A stretch of 64,000 nucleotides of DNA from Kumtagia yinganensis (GCF_040081985.1 NZ_JBEBMH010000001.1:496001-560000), one strand, 5' to 3'; numbered from the stretch's first letter, positions 7,874 through 17,032 are shown. The notes: generated by a model from the sequence alone, not told the origin. Program-made: numbers and translations.

Positions 7874-8944
7874 ATGAACACGCCGATCAAAGACCCGACC
7901 CTGCAATCACTCGACGCCCGTTCGCGCGACATTTTCCGGCGCATCGTCGATTCCTACCTGCTCGACGGCGAGCCGGTCGGTTCGCGCAACCTGTCGCGCA
8001 TGCTGCCGGCGAGCCTGTCGCCCGCCACGGTGCGCAACGTGATGAGCGATTTGGAGCAACTCGGGCTGATCTATGCACCGCATATTTCGGCCGGCCGGCT
8101 GCCGACGCAAAAGGGACTACGCTTTTTCGTCGACGCCTTCCTCGAACTCGGCGACCTGACGGAAGAAGAACGCCGCTCGATCGACACGCAGATCAAGGCG
8201 TCGGGGCAGGGGGTGTCGGTCGAGCAGATGCTGACGGAGGCGAGCCAGCTTCTTTCGGGCGCCTCGCGCGGCGCGGGCCTGGTGCTGGCGGCAAAAAGCG
8301 AGGTGCCGCTGAAGCATATCGAATTCATCCAGCTCGAGCCGCAGCGGGCGCTGGCGGTGCTGGTGTCGCAGAACGGCGACGTCGAGAACCGGGTGATCGA
8401 GCTGCCGGCCGGCGTGACGGCTTCGCAATTGCAGGAGGCGTCGAATTTCCTCAACGCCCATATACGCGGCCGCACGCTGGCGGAGGCGCGCACCGAGATC
8501 GCTCGAGTCCAGCAGGAGACCAAGGCGGCGTTGGACACGCTGTCGCAGCAACTGGTGGAGAAGGGGTTGGCTGTCTGGGCCGGTGCCGAAAGCGGCCTGC
8601 CGGCCCGGCTGATCGTGCGCGGCCGCGCCAACCTGCTGGAGAATGTGACGGCGCAGGCCGACCTGGATTTGCTGCGTCACCTGTTCGATGACATGGAGAC
8701 GCAGGACGGCATGATCCAGTTGCTCGACCTGGCCGAAGCGGGGTCGGGCGTGCGGATCTTCATCGGCTCGGAGAACAAGCTGTTTTCGCTGTCCGGCTCG
8801 TCGCTGGTCGTCGCGCCCTATCGCGACAAGGATGCGCGAGTCGTCGGCGCCCTTGGCGTCATCGGCCCGACGCGGCTGAATTATGCCCGCATCGTGCCGA
8901 TGGTGGATTATACGGCGCAGTTGATTTCAAGGATGCTGCGGTAG
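7874..8944 (+). CDS. hrcA: heat-inducible transcription repressor HrcA
   Basis: Represses chaperone operons by binding CIRCE elements, with activity dependent on GroEL. The 356-residue product begins at ATG 7874 (MNTPIKDPTLQSL), preceded by AAGGAT; an in-frame ATG at 7841 would add 11 residues. The N-terminal winged helix contains DSYLLDGEPVGSRNLSRM and SPATVRNVMSDLEQLGLI, both HrcA signatures, and the C-terminus has GVIGPTRLNYARIVPMV. No CIRCE inverted repeat was found near it, so self-regulation is not evident. The partner grpE, usually adjacent in alphaproteobacteria, is absent here. Confidence 0.97.
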   Translation: MNTPIKDPTLQSLDARSRDIFRRIVDSYLLDGEPVGSRNLSRMLPASLSPATVRNVMSDLEQLGLIYAPHISAGRLPTQKGLRFFVDAFLELGDLTEEERRSIDTQIKASGQGVSVEQMLTEASQLLSGASRGAGLVLAAKSEVPLKHIEFIQLEPQRALAVLVSQNGDVENRVIELPAGVTASQLQEASNFLNAHIRGRTLAEARTEIARVQQETKAALDTLSQQLVEKGLAVWAGAESGLPARLIVRGRANLLENVTAQADLDLLRHLFDDMETQDGMIQLLDLAEAGSGVRIFIGSENKLFSLSGSSLVVAPYRDKDARVVGALGVIGPTRLNYARIVPMVDYTAQLISRMLR

Positions 8945-9033
8945 GCCGCGTCGACGCGCTCAATCAGAACGTGGCCGAGCCGCCTGATCCGGTATAGGCT
9001 GCGCGATACGAGCAGGCGAGGCGGGAGGCAGTC

Positions 9034-9219
9034 ATGGCCCTGGAACAGATCAAGGCGCAGATCGCGCTTTTGCTGGAAGAGATGGTCAGCCGGCCCGAGG
9101 ACGCGCATGAAGTGCACGAGCAGGTGCGCGAAAAGCTCGCCGAACTCCGGGCCATGGGCATGCCTCTGCCGCAGGATCTGGTCGAACTGGAGCAGATGCT
9201 GGACCAGGCCGGGTACTGA
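9034..9219 (+). CDS. small hypothetical protein (61 aa)
   Basis: Unrecognised acidic helical protein (MALEQIKAQIALLLEEMVSR, then HEVHEQVREKLAELRAM) with heptad-like leucine spacing suggesting a short coiled coil. A strong ribosome-binding site (GGCGGGAGGCAGTC) precedes the ATG. There is no signal peptide or membrane span. It lies 89 bp downstream of hrcA on the same strand, where grpE is often found, but it is far too short for GrpE and lacks its C-terminal beta domain. Function unknown. Confidence 0.65.
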   Translation: MALEQIKAQIALLLEEMVSRPEDAHEVHEQVREKLAELRAMGMPLPQDLVELEQMLDQAGY

Positions 9220-9260
9220 GCGTTTCGCGAGCGGCTTTCGAAGCGAATCCGGGTTTGCAG

Positions 9261-9863
9261 TTACTTCCGCGTCCCGTTCAGCGTCATGTCGAACTGCACG
9301 ACGTTGGAATAGACCGGCGTGCCGACATCCATGCCGTAGGGCGAGCGGTAGATCGAGCCGGTAACGCGGAAGGAGATGGCCTTGCCGTTGCGTTTGCCCA
9401 CCGTCGCCTCGAACTGCGCCTTTCGCGATTTGCCGCGCGCCGTCAGCACGCCGTCGATGCGCGCTTCGTCGTCGCTTATCCTGGTGACCGAGGTCGAGCG
9501 GAAGGTGATTTCGGGATGGTTGGCCACATCGAACACCGCGTCGGAGCGCAGGAAGTCGGTGATGCGGGCCTGCTGGGCCGCAACGCTCTTGGCGTACAGC
9601 GTGATCGAAACGTTGGATTTCGAGACGTTGTTGCCGTCGATTTTGAAGGAGCCGCTGTAGGAGCCGAAGCTGCCGTTGATGCCGCCGCCGCCGACCTGGT
9701 CGACCTTGAAGTTGATCTTGGAGGAAGAATCGATGCGGTAGTTGCCGGCTGCTTCCGACAGCGCGTCGGCGGAGGCGGGTGCGGGCAGAAGAAAGAGGCT
9801 CGCGGCCATGGCCAGTGCGGCAGCGCTGCCGGCGCTGGCAGGCTTGGGGAAATGGTCAAACAT
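9261..9863 (-). CDS. YceI-family periplasmic lipid-binding protein
   Basis: 200-residue precursor: a signal peptide (SAAALAMAASLFLLPAPASA followed by DA) precedes a YceI beta-barrel. Family features are YRIDSSSKINFKVDQ near the mature N-terminus, the SDAVFDVANHPEITFRS block and the C-terminal VQFDMTLNG. YceI proteins bind isoprenoids or other amphiphiles in the periplasm. The start codon overlaps the end of the cytochrome b561 gene by 8 nt, so the two are translationally coupled; b561-YceI pairs are a recurrent arrangement, suggesting quinone or isoprenoid redox handling. Confidence 0.93.
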   Translation of the reverse strand: MFDHFPKPASAGSAAALAMAASLFLLPAPASADALSEAAGNYRIDSSSKINFKVDQVGGGGINGSFGSYSGSFKIDGNNVSKSNVSITLYAKSVAAQQARITDFLRSDAVFDVANHPEITFRSTSVTRISDDEARIDGVLTARGKSRKAQFEATVGKRNGKAISFRVTGSIYRSPYGMDVGTPVYSNVVQFDMTLNGTRK

Positions 9864-10491
9864 CGTCGTTGGTCTCCAGGGTGACGCGATGCGTCGCCGG
9901 CCGTGCCGCCCGGCCGGGCAGCATGCGGACAAGCACGTCGTCGCGTAAGAGGAAGTGATGGCGCAGCGCCGCGGCCGCGTGGCCGAGGGCGAGCAGGCCG
10001 GCGCCGTAGGCCAGCAATTCATGCGCCTCGCCCCAAAAAGCCTCGGCCGCGTCGGACGGCGTCAGCGGCAGATGCGGCACGACAACGAGGTTGAAGGCGA
10101 AGCTCGGAATGCCGAGCGTCGAAGTGGAGGCCAGCGCCCAGCCGGCCAAAGGGACCGCGATGGTGGCGGCGAGCAGGATCCATTGCACGGTTTCCGCCGC
10201 GGCCCGCTCGAGGCCGGACAAGGCGGCAGACTGCGGCGGACGGCCGGCGGCAAGCCGCCAGACCAGCCGCAGCAGCGCCAGCGCCAGGATCAGGAAACCG
10301 AAGGATTTGTGCCATTGGATGAGTTCGAACTGGAGAGCCAGGCTTTTGACCTGCTCCATCGAAAAACCGAAGACGATCTGGCTAAGAAACAGCAGCGCGA
10401 TCGTCCAATGCAGGATAATCGCGACGAGACCATAGGTATTCTGGCGATAACGCGGCATGGTCTTCCGGGCGCTGGCTGCGATCAGGCTCAT
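9856..10491 (-). CDS. cybB: cytochrome b561 family membrane protein
   Basis: 211-residue inner-membrane dihaem cytochrome b with four hydrophobic segments. ILHWTIALLFLSQIVFGFSM holds the first haem-ligand His, WHKSFGFLILALALLRLVWR the second, and EAFWGEAHELLAYGAGLLAL and LGHAAAALRHHFLLRDDVL the later pair. The RYRQNTYGLVAIILHW N-terminus matches CybB rather than the eukaryotic b561 type. It probably moves electrons from quinol, in E. coli to superoxide or oxygen. It is the first gene of the two-gene operon with yceI. Confidence 0.93.
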   Translation of the reverse strand: MSLIAASARKTMPRYRQNTYGLVAIILHWTIALLFLSQIVFGFSMEQVKSLALQFELIQWHKSFGFLILALALLRLVWRLAAGRPPQSAALSGLERAAAETVQWILLAATIAVPLAGWALASTSTLGIPSFAFNLVVVPHLPLTPSDAAEAFWGEAHELLAYGAGLLALGHAAAALRHHFLLRDDVLVRMLPGRAARPATHRVTLETNDDV

Positions 10492-10709
10492 CCGACACTA
10501 ACGCACCATGCCGCATGCGTCTTCCGAGGGATCACTATCCCGCGGTCACGAGATCGGGAACGGTGAGGCGGACGGAGCGCTCGGCGAACGCGTCGCTCGA
10601 AAACACGGCAAGGGTTCGAGAGGCTCTGGCCCGGAGCGCAACGGAGGCTGCGCCATTTCCGCCGGAGTGGTTTTGTGGCAAAGGGTGCCTCCTGTTTCGG
10701 AGAGCTGGA

Positions 10710-11327
10710 ATGACGGTTGCCGGTTTCATAGCCTATAGCGGCGCGCTGGCGCTGGCCGCCGCCATTCCCGGTCCGGGCGTGACGGCGCTGGTGGCGCGTG
10801 CGCTGGGCTCAGGTTTTCGCTCGTCGCTGTTCATGTCCCTCGGCCTGATCCTCGGCGACCTGACTTATCTGACCGCGGTTGTGCTGGGTCTTGCGCTGGT
10901 GGCGCAGACCTTCGGCATGGTGTTCCTCGTCGTCAAATGGTTCGGCATCGCCTATCTCGCCTATCTTGCCTGGACGTTCTGGAGCAGTGGCATCACGCCT
11001 GAAAATGTCGAGGCGAGGAAAGGCAAGGGCGGGCTGGTCTCCAGCTTCGTCGCCGGGCTGACCGTCACGCTCGGCAATCCAAAGACGATGATCTTCTACC
11101 TCGCCATCACGCCGACGATCGTCGATCTGAAGACGATCACCCTTGCCGACTATGGCGTGCTTTGCGTGCTGACCGTGGTGGTCCTGCTGGTCGTGCTGGT
11201 TCCGTATCTGGCACTGGCGGCAAAGGCGCGCTGGTTCTTGAAGACGCCGCGCGCGCTAAAGGCGCTGAACCGTACCGCCGCGACCTTCATGGCGGGTGCG
11301 GCGCTGGCGATCGCCTCGCGGCAGTAA
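10710..11327 (+). CDS. LysE/RhtB-family amino-acid exporter
   Basis: 205-residue, about six-helix inner-membrane protein. The chosen ATG (10710) follows GGAGAGCTGGA and gives MTVAGFIAYSGALALAAAIPGPG; the PGPG motif in the first helix and GNPKTMIFYLAITPT in the middle are LysE/RhtB signatures. An open frame continues upstream but lacks family similarity. Likely exports an amino acid or homoserine lactone-like compound; the substrate is not predictable. It is divergent from cytochrome b561 with about 220 bp between, in which no further gene is supported. Confidence 0.93.
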   Translation: MTVAGFIAYSGALALAAAIPGPGVTALVARALGSGFRSSLFMSLGLILGDLTYLTAVVLGLALVAQTFGMVFLVVKWFGIAYLAYLAWTFWSSGITPENVEARKGKGGLVSSFVAGLTVTLGNPKTMIFYLAITPTIVDLKTITLADYGVLCVLTVVVLLVVLVPYLALAAKARWFLKTPRALKALNRTAATFMAGAALAIASRQ

Positions 11328-11377
11328 TACCTCGTCTGCCCGAAATTGATCCGGAAAGCGCAGGGCCGAAGCGGCGC

Positions 11378-11470
11378 AAGTGCCGGGGACAGTTTACTTT
11401 TTTCGGCCCGCGCGACTTCTGGACTGCTGCGACCTTTCTGCCGAAAGAAAGTAAACAGTCCCCTGCGCTT
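11378..11470. repeat. inverted repeat with GGGGACAGTTTACTTT arms
   Basis: Arms at about 11378-11407 and 11440-11470 are imperfect inverted copies containing GGGACAGTTTACTTT and AAAGTAAACAGTCCC, with a loop of about 32 nt. This sequence class is common as scattered REP-like units in proteobacterial genomes. It fills the convergent gap between lysE and the DUF3303 gene and could also serve as a transcript-ending hairpin for both. No transposase is adjacent. Confidence 0.75.
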
Positions 11471-11536
11471 CCCCTTAGGGCATGCACCACGCGCGAACGG
11501 TTTCCGGGATGCCCGGTGGACTGAGTGAAACGGTGT

Positions 11537-11833
11537 TCACGCCGGCTTAGGCGCCGAGTCGAGATGTGTCATGACCAGCGCGCGCGTCTCCGCGCTGGGG
11601 ACGACCGGCACGATCTCCATAGTCACGCCCGTACCGCGCCAATGAAGTATCCATTCCTGAAACGCTTTGGCGTCGCTGCAGCGCATGAGCTGGAAACAGC
11701 GGCCGAAATTAGCTTCTACCCAGCTTTCGACGAATTCCAACCCGTCGGGAAGGCCGCGCCCGCTCTCGCGGAAGCGCTGGTAGATGGGGACCATGTCGTT
11801 GTTTTCGAAGCGTTCGATGACCATGAAAAGCAT
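11537..11833 (-). CDS. DUF3303-type small protein
   Basis: 98 residues from the ATG at 11833, beginning MLFMVIERFENNDMVPIYQR, a typical opening for DUF3303 stress-response-like proteins. Later FVESWVEANFGRCFQLMRC and WILHWRGTGVTMEIVPVVPS fit the ferredoxin-like dabb/YCII-type fold of that family. A longer open frame reaches 11929, but the extra basic N-terminus looks non-coding and GGGAAC lies before the shorter start. Function unknown. It is divergent from cysK by about 140 bp. Confidence 0.78.
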   Translation of the reverse strand: MLFMVIERFENNDMVPIYQRFRESGRGLPDGLEFVESWVEANFGRCFQLMRCSDAKAFQEWILHWRGTGVTMEIVPVVPSAETRALVMTHLDSAPKPA

Positions 11834-11972
11834 TTGTTCCCGCTTTCGCCGCTCTTGCCAAACAGCTTTGCGTTGAAGCCGCCAAAGCCGGTCTAATGTT
11901 CCGGTTCCGGGTCTCGGCACCTGTGTCAATCTCGGCTATCTTGCCCGCCAAAATCAATCGAGGAGCGAAACG

Positions 11973-12953
<981 letters not shown>

Positions 12954-13079
12954 CCGTACGGCAAATATCGGAACTCAGAACGGCGGGGCTAACCTACGAT
13001 GAGTCGATGACTCTCGTGGGAAGAGTGGATAGGATAGAAGAAGTTCGGTTCTTGATATCGCCCGTGTTCGTAGATTCAG

Positions 13080-13583
13080 ATGGGCACAATGCTGCGATTC
13101 GTTCTTCCGATCATTTTTCCTATAGGCCGCCCTTTGGTCTTTGCCATGATCCGCCGTCGTCTCGGCGAAATAATTCCCCTCAACAAACTGTTGGAGATTG
13201 AATTCGATTCGATATCGGACGGAGCCTCGAAAGCCTCTCTGCCATTTCGGACGGCAATTACCAATCATATCGGAACCGTGCATGCCACGGCAATTTTCGG
13301 CCTCGCCGAAGCCGCGTCGGGAGGTGCTGCGGCTGGTGCCCTTGCTCCTTACGCCGCGAGCATTCGACCGGTTACGGCAAGCGCAAGCGTCAATTTCCTG
13401 AAGGCTGCCCGCGGACAATTGACAGCTGTCGGTCAGGTCGCGATGCCGCCTGATGAGATTCGTGAGATGTTGTCAAATAAACGAAAGGTTCAATTTGACG
13501 TTCTGGTTGACGTTTTCGACGACAGCAACGTAGAGATAGCTAATTTTATATTTTCGTGGCATGTTCTTCTAAAGGGGAGGTAG
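13080..13583 (+). CDS. DUF4442 hot-dog fold thioesterase-like protein
   Basis: 167 residues. The core ITNHIGTVHATAIFGLAEAA is the acyl-CoA thioesterase-type hot-dog helix (HIGTVHxxAxFxLAE), and RPVTASASVNFLKAARGQLT forms the following strands. The N-terminus includes a hydrophobic stretch (LRFVLPIIFPIGRPLVFAMI) that may be membrane-associating. Probably hydrolyses or binds an acyl thioester; specificity unknown. The ATG at 13080 is used; 13089 is an alternative. Its 3' end overlaps the CarF-like gene by 38 nt tail to tail. It lies in a markedly AT-richer stretch than flanking DNA, suggesting acquisition. Confidence 0.82.
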   Translation: MGTMLRFVLPIIFPIGRPLVFAMIRRRLGEIIPLNKLLEIEFDSISDGASKASLPFRTAITNHIGTVHATAIFGLAEAASGGAAAGALAPYAASIRPVTASASVNFLKAARGQLTAVGQVAMPPDEIREMLSNKRKVQFDVLVDVFDDSNVEIANFIFSWHVLLKGR

Positions 13584-14313
13584 CCTTTTCTTTTAGTTTA
13601 TATCTTCTGGCGATTGGTCCAAGAAAAATGTTTACGAGAGGGTCGGACCAACCGTTTACGCTGGAGAAATCGGATTCGAATAGGACATGGTGGAAATTGT
13701 GTTCCACGGGATTCAGCATCAATCTGAAATTTTGTAAGACCCTGACCGCGGGCGGAATAGGAGCTTTCCTGAACAGTTTTTTCAATTCGTTCTTCTGCTT
13801 TTTACTATCCTGCATCGCGGCTATGCGCCGGAGTGTTTCGTTCAGTTCCGTGGCGGGTATGAACGATCCCATGTGAGCGTATGAATGAATCTGGTGGAAG
13901 AAAAAGGCCCAAAAGCTCATCCCCGCGACGACCATCGATGCAAAAAACCAGCCTCCTCCATCAAGGTGAAGGAGCGCCAGACCCAGGATCGAGAACGGGA
14001 TGCTGCAATAAGCCCCCTTGGTAAGGTTGACGACATAGTCTTGCGGATCGAGCGTGGGATCGTCGTGATGCTGCCGGAACTCGCTCGCAATCGGACCAAG
14101 GATCGGCATTTTCTCAGGGAAAATGTAGTCAAATCCAAAATGGGCGAGGCCCGTAAAGAGATCGGACACAAATGCACTGACAAGGAATGCGCATGGTATA
14201 AACCACATGCTGATCTTGTAGTTAACGCAAATCTTTATGAACAAGATGACCAAAAGAATTATTCCGGCTAGTACCGTGATCCGTGATTCTTTCGGCAATT
14301 CCATTGGAGACAT
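13546..14313 (-). CDS. CarF/TMEM189 (Kua)-type plasmanylethanolamine desaturase-like protein
   Basis: 255-residue membrane protein with about four hydrophobic segments. The histidine signature of the Kua/lipid desaturase domain is complete: GLAHFGFD (H58), FRQHHDDPT (H82, H83), FHQIHSYAH (H140, H143, H147) and VEHNFHHVLFESDF (H205, H208, H209), with NGWSDPLVN after the last cluster. Known members (bacterial CarF, human TMEM189/PEDS1) introduce the vinyl-ether bond of plasmalogens; this product probably oxidises an ether lipid or related acyl chain. The enzymes that would make the ether-lipid substrate are not in the window. Located in an AT-rich island, convergent with the thioesterase gene. 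Confidence 0.85.
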   Translation of the reverse strand: MSPMELPKESRITVLAGIILLVILFIKICVNYKISMWFIPCAFLVSAFVSDLFTGLAHFGFDYIFPEKMPILGPIASEFRQHHDDPTLDPQDYVVNLTKGAYCSIPFSILGLALLHLDGGGWFFASMVVAGMSFWAFFFHQIHSYAHMGSFIPATELNETLRRIAAMQDSKKQKNELKKLFRKAPIPPAVRVLQNFRLMLNPVEHNFHHVLFESDFSSVNGWSDPLVNIFLGPIARRYKLKEKATSPLEEHATKI

Positions 14314-14684
14314 TTGTCATCCCCAGCGGCCATCAATGGTGTCGCTGCCACCATGCGCACTAATTCTTGAGGTCAATGCCTAGCTATCTTAATCAAAACT
14401 TGTGAGGACACAACACTGTGAATGCTTCAGTCGACTATTTTTTCTTATCCAACGCACCTTCGGTTGTGGAATCAGCGAACTTAAGTCATTCATGGCTCTA
14501 GGCTAGGTGGAGGAAATGCTGATCGGCCACCGTAGCCAGTCGAAAGATCGACGTTGCTCTCTCGAACGCCGGGTGCAAGGAGCCCTTCTGTCACCGAACG
14601 CGTTGATCGCAGGCGTTCGAATTCTTGCATGACGATTGCCATTATGTCGCTTGACGCTATCGTCGCCGAAAAATGGGAGGGGCA
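14314..14684. other. AT-rich intergenic stretch without a supported gene
   Basis: 371 bp between the divergent CarF-like gene and the GST gene. The left part continues the low-GC composition of the island and must hold the CarF-like promoter; composition returns to the genome norm around 14500. No ORF with a ribosome-binding site, RNA gene or repeat is supported. A short ORF on the minus strand here is a frame by-product. Confidence 0.6.
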
Positions 14685-15302
14685 ATGTACACGCTCTACA
14701 GCCGGCCGGGTTCCGGCGGTTTTGTCGTCGAGGCCGCGCTGCGCATGGCCGGCGCGGCTTATGAAGTCGTCCGGGTGGAGAAGGCCTCGCCGCCCGCGGG
14801 CTACGAGAAACTGAGCCCGCTCAGGCAGGTGCCGGCACTGACGCTGCCGGACGGGCGCACCATCACCGAATCGGCGGCGATATGTCTGCTCTTGCAGGAG
14901 ACTTTTCCATCCGCCGAAATCGGGCCGGCGGCGGGCGCGCATGAGCGGCCCGAATTTTTACGCTGGATGGCGTTCCTGTCGTCCATGCTCTATCCGACGC
15001 TGATGCGGTTCTTCTTCTGCGAGCGCTCGACCACGGATCGAGGCGGGCTCGACGCGGTCAAGGAAGCAGCGATTGTCGAAGCCGACAGAGGTTTTCTGGT
15101 CGTCGACCAGGCGCTGGCGGGGCGCGACTGGCTGGCTGGTGGGCAGAAATCCATCGCCGACATCTATCTGCTGATGCTGGCATATTGGCATCCGGTCGCC
15201 GACAAGCCGCGCGACGAATGGATCAACATCGTGCGTGTCTGCGAGGCGCTGAAACGCGATCCGCTGGTGGCCGAACTCAATGAGAAGCACAGGTTCTGGT
15301 GA
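14685..15302 (+). CDS. glutathione S-transferase family protein
   Basis: 205-residue soluble GST. It starts at ATG 14685 after GGGAGGGGCA, giving MYTLYSRPGSGGFVVEAALR. The thioredoxin-like N-terminal domain (about 1-80) contains the cis-Pro motif QVPALTLPDG and TITESAAICLLL (the glutathione-binding E-S pair); an all-helical C-terminal domain follows with SIADIYLLMLAYWHP (the D of the N-capping box). Detoxification or stereospecific conjugation is likely, with unknown substrate. Converges on the sigma factor gene. Confidence 0.93.
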   Translation: MYTLYSRPGSGGFVVEAALRMAGAAYEVVRVEKASPPAGYEKLSPLRQVPALTLPDGRTITESAAICLLLQETFPSAEIGPAAGAHERPEFLRWMAFLSSMLYPTLMRFFFCERSTTDRGGLDAVKEAAIVEADRGFLVVDQALAGRDWLAGGQKSIADIYLLMLAYWHPVADKPRDEWINIVRVCEALKRDPLVAELNEKHRFW

Positions 15303-15332
15303 GGGTCATGGCCGGCCTTTGCCCGGCGGACT

Positions 15333-16604
15333 TCAATTCAGCAGCGCAGCCGGCAGGGCATCCATCCTGCCTTGCAGGAAACGACGCAGGGCAGGGTCGC
15401 GCTCCAGGGCTATGGCCCGGCGGTAGGCTTCGCGGGCGCTGTCGTTGCGATCGAGGCGGGCCAGCACCATGCCGCGCGCCGCCCAATAGGGCTGGTAGTC
15501 GGCGAGACGCCGGTCGGCCGAAAGCCTTTCGAGAATGGCGATCGCGGTGCCGGCCTGCCCGGCCTCGGTCAGCGCCACGGCCCGGTTCACCTCGACCACC
15601 GGCGAATAGGCGATGCGCCCAAGCATCGCATAGAGCCCGGCAATGGCCGGCCAGTCGGTCGATCCGAAGTGTCTGCGGGCGCAGTGGGCGGATTGCAGCG
15701 CGGCCTCTATCTGGTAGCGGCCGGGGCGGCCCATGCCGCCGGCGGCGGCAAGCAGGCGTTCGGCCTCGTCGATGAGTTTGTTGTCCCACAGCAGAACATC
15801 CTGCTCGCCCAGCGGCACGAAATCGCCGTCCGTGGTGCGGCGCGCTTCCCGCCGTGCTTCGGCGTAGAGCATCAGCGCCAGCAGGCCGAGCGCTTCAGGC
15901 TGGTCAGGCATCAGCGAGGCCACCAGGCGGCCGAGCCAGATCGCCTCGCCGGCAAGGTCGCGCCGGAGCGCCTCCGTGCCGGCCGGGTCCGACCAGCCTT
16001 CGGTGAAGGCCGCGTAGATCGCTTCCAGCACGGCATCCAGCCGTTCGGGCAGGTCGGCACGCTCGGGCAGGCGGAACGGAATACCGGTCTGGCGGATGCG
16101 GGTTTTGGCGCGCACCAGCCGCTGGCCCATGGTGGCCGGTGCGACCAGGAAGGCGGCGGCGATGGTTGCCGCGTCGAAACCCAGTACGGTCTGCAGGATC
16201 AGCGGCGCTCGGATTTCGGGATTGATCGCCGGATGCGCGCAGGCGAACATCAGCGCCAGCCGCTTGTCGGGCACATCGCCGTCGTTTTCCTCCAGTTCCA
16301 TGGCCTTGCTCTCCTCGCCCATGAGCAACAAATGGTCCTCGGCCTCGCTGCCGGCGCGACGGCGCCGCTGGCGGTCGATGGCGCGGCGGCGGGCGACGGT
16401 GAGCAGCCAGGCCTCGGGCTTTTCGGGCACGCCTTTGCTCGGCCACTGCTCAAGTGCTGCCGCGAATGCGTCGGCCAGCGCATCCTCGGCGGCAGCGACG
16501 TCGCGGCTGCGGGCTGCCAACACCGCCAGCAGCCGGCCGTAGCTCTGCCGGGCGGCGGTTTCGGCCGCCGCCCGCGCGTCCCTGGATTTCGGCGTGGCGG
16601 TCAT
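15333..16604 (-). CDS. ECF42-type RNA polymerase sigma factor with C-terminal TPR-like extension
   Basis: 423 residues, twice the size of a simple ECF sigma factor. The sigma-2 region holds DVAAAEDALADAFAAALEQW and PEAWLLTVARRRAIDRQRRR, sigma-4 follows (FDAATIAAAFLVAPATMGQR), and then about 220 helical residues including FTEGW (residues about 195) and repeated TPR-like segments ending LERDPALRRFLQGRMDAL. This architecture with an adjacent DGPF gene defines ECF42; the extension acts in place of an anti-sigma. Its ATG overlaps the DGPF gene stop (ATGA), so they are coupled. Confidence 0.93.
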   Translation of the reverse strand: MTATPKSRDARAAAETAARQSYGRLLAVLAARSRDVAAAEDALADAFAAALEQWPSKGVPEKPEAWLLTVARRRAIDRQRRRRAGSEAEDHLLLMGEESKAMELEENDGDVPDKRLALMFACAHPAINPEIRAPLILQTVLGFDAATIAAAFLVAPATMGQRLVRAKTRIRQTGIPFRLPERADLPERLDAVLEAIYAAFTEGWSDPAGTEALRRDLAGEAIWLGRLVASLMPDQPEALGLLALMLYAEARREARRTTDGDFVPLGEQDVLLWDNKLIDEAERLLAAAGGMGRPGRYQIEAALQSAHCARRHFGSTDWPAIAGLYAMLGRIAYSPVVEVNRAVALTEAGQAGTAIAILERLSADRRLADYQPYWAARGMVLARLDRNDSAREAYRRAIALERDPALRRFLQGRMDALPAALLN

Positions 16605-16957
16605 GCCACCTGCATCTCCCAGATCGGCCTGACCTCTATCGTGCCGTTTCTGGCGCCGGGGCAGCGCTTGGCCCAGTCGATCGCCGCGTCGAGGTCCGGC
16701 GCCTCGATCTTGTAATAGCCGGCCAGTTGCTCCTTGGTGTCGGCATAGGGTCCGTCCAGCACCTGGGGCTTGTCGTCGCGCACCCGCACGGTGGTCGAGG
16801 CATTGGTCGGGCGCAGCCGGTCGCCGCCGAGCCAGACGCCGGCCTGCTTCATTGCCTCGGTGTAATGGGCATAGGCCGGCATCATGGTCTTGATCTGCTC
16901 CGGCGGGATCTTTGCCGCTTCGGTCTCGTCGCCATAGATCATCAGCAGATATTGCAT
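16601..16957 (-). CDS. YCII/DGPF-domain protein
   Basis: 118-residue dimeric alpha/beta-barrel-type protein, beginning MQYLLMIYGDETEAAK after an AAGGAG ribosome-binding site. The DGPF signature reads LDGPYADTKEQLAGYYKIEA, followed by the C-terminal PGARNGTIEVRPIWEM. DGPF genes are the standard neighbours and targets of ECF42 sigma factors; their biochemical role is unresolved, although the domain resembles chlorophenol-type or YciI enzymes. An in-frame upstream ATG exists but lacks a good ribosome-binding site. A candidate ECF42 promoter is 49 bp upstream. Confidence 0.93.
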   Translation of the reverse strand: MQYLLMIYGDETEAAKIPPEQIKTMMPAYAHYTEAMKQAGVWLGGDRLRPTNASTTVRVRDDKPQVLDGPYADTKEQLAGYYKIEAPDLDAAIDWAKRCPGARNGTIEVRPIWEMQVA

Positions 16958-17005
16958 CGAAATTCTCCTTGTTCGCGGGTCGCGCATGTCGCGTACCGAT
17001 CCTAT

Positions 17006-17032
17006 GTCGCGCGGCTGTCCGTCATTTCGACA
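17006..17032 (-). promoter_or_regulatory. candidate ECF42 promoter (TGTCGA-N17-CGAC)
   Basis: Read on the minus strand, TGTCGA (17032-17027) is followed by a 17-nt spacer and CGAC (17009-17006), ending 49 bp before the DGPF start at 16957. From memory, ECF42 promoters have TGTCGA at -35 and CGA/TC at -10, so both elements and their spacing fit. This would give positive autoregulation of the DGPF-sigma operon. Confidence 0.6.
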
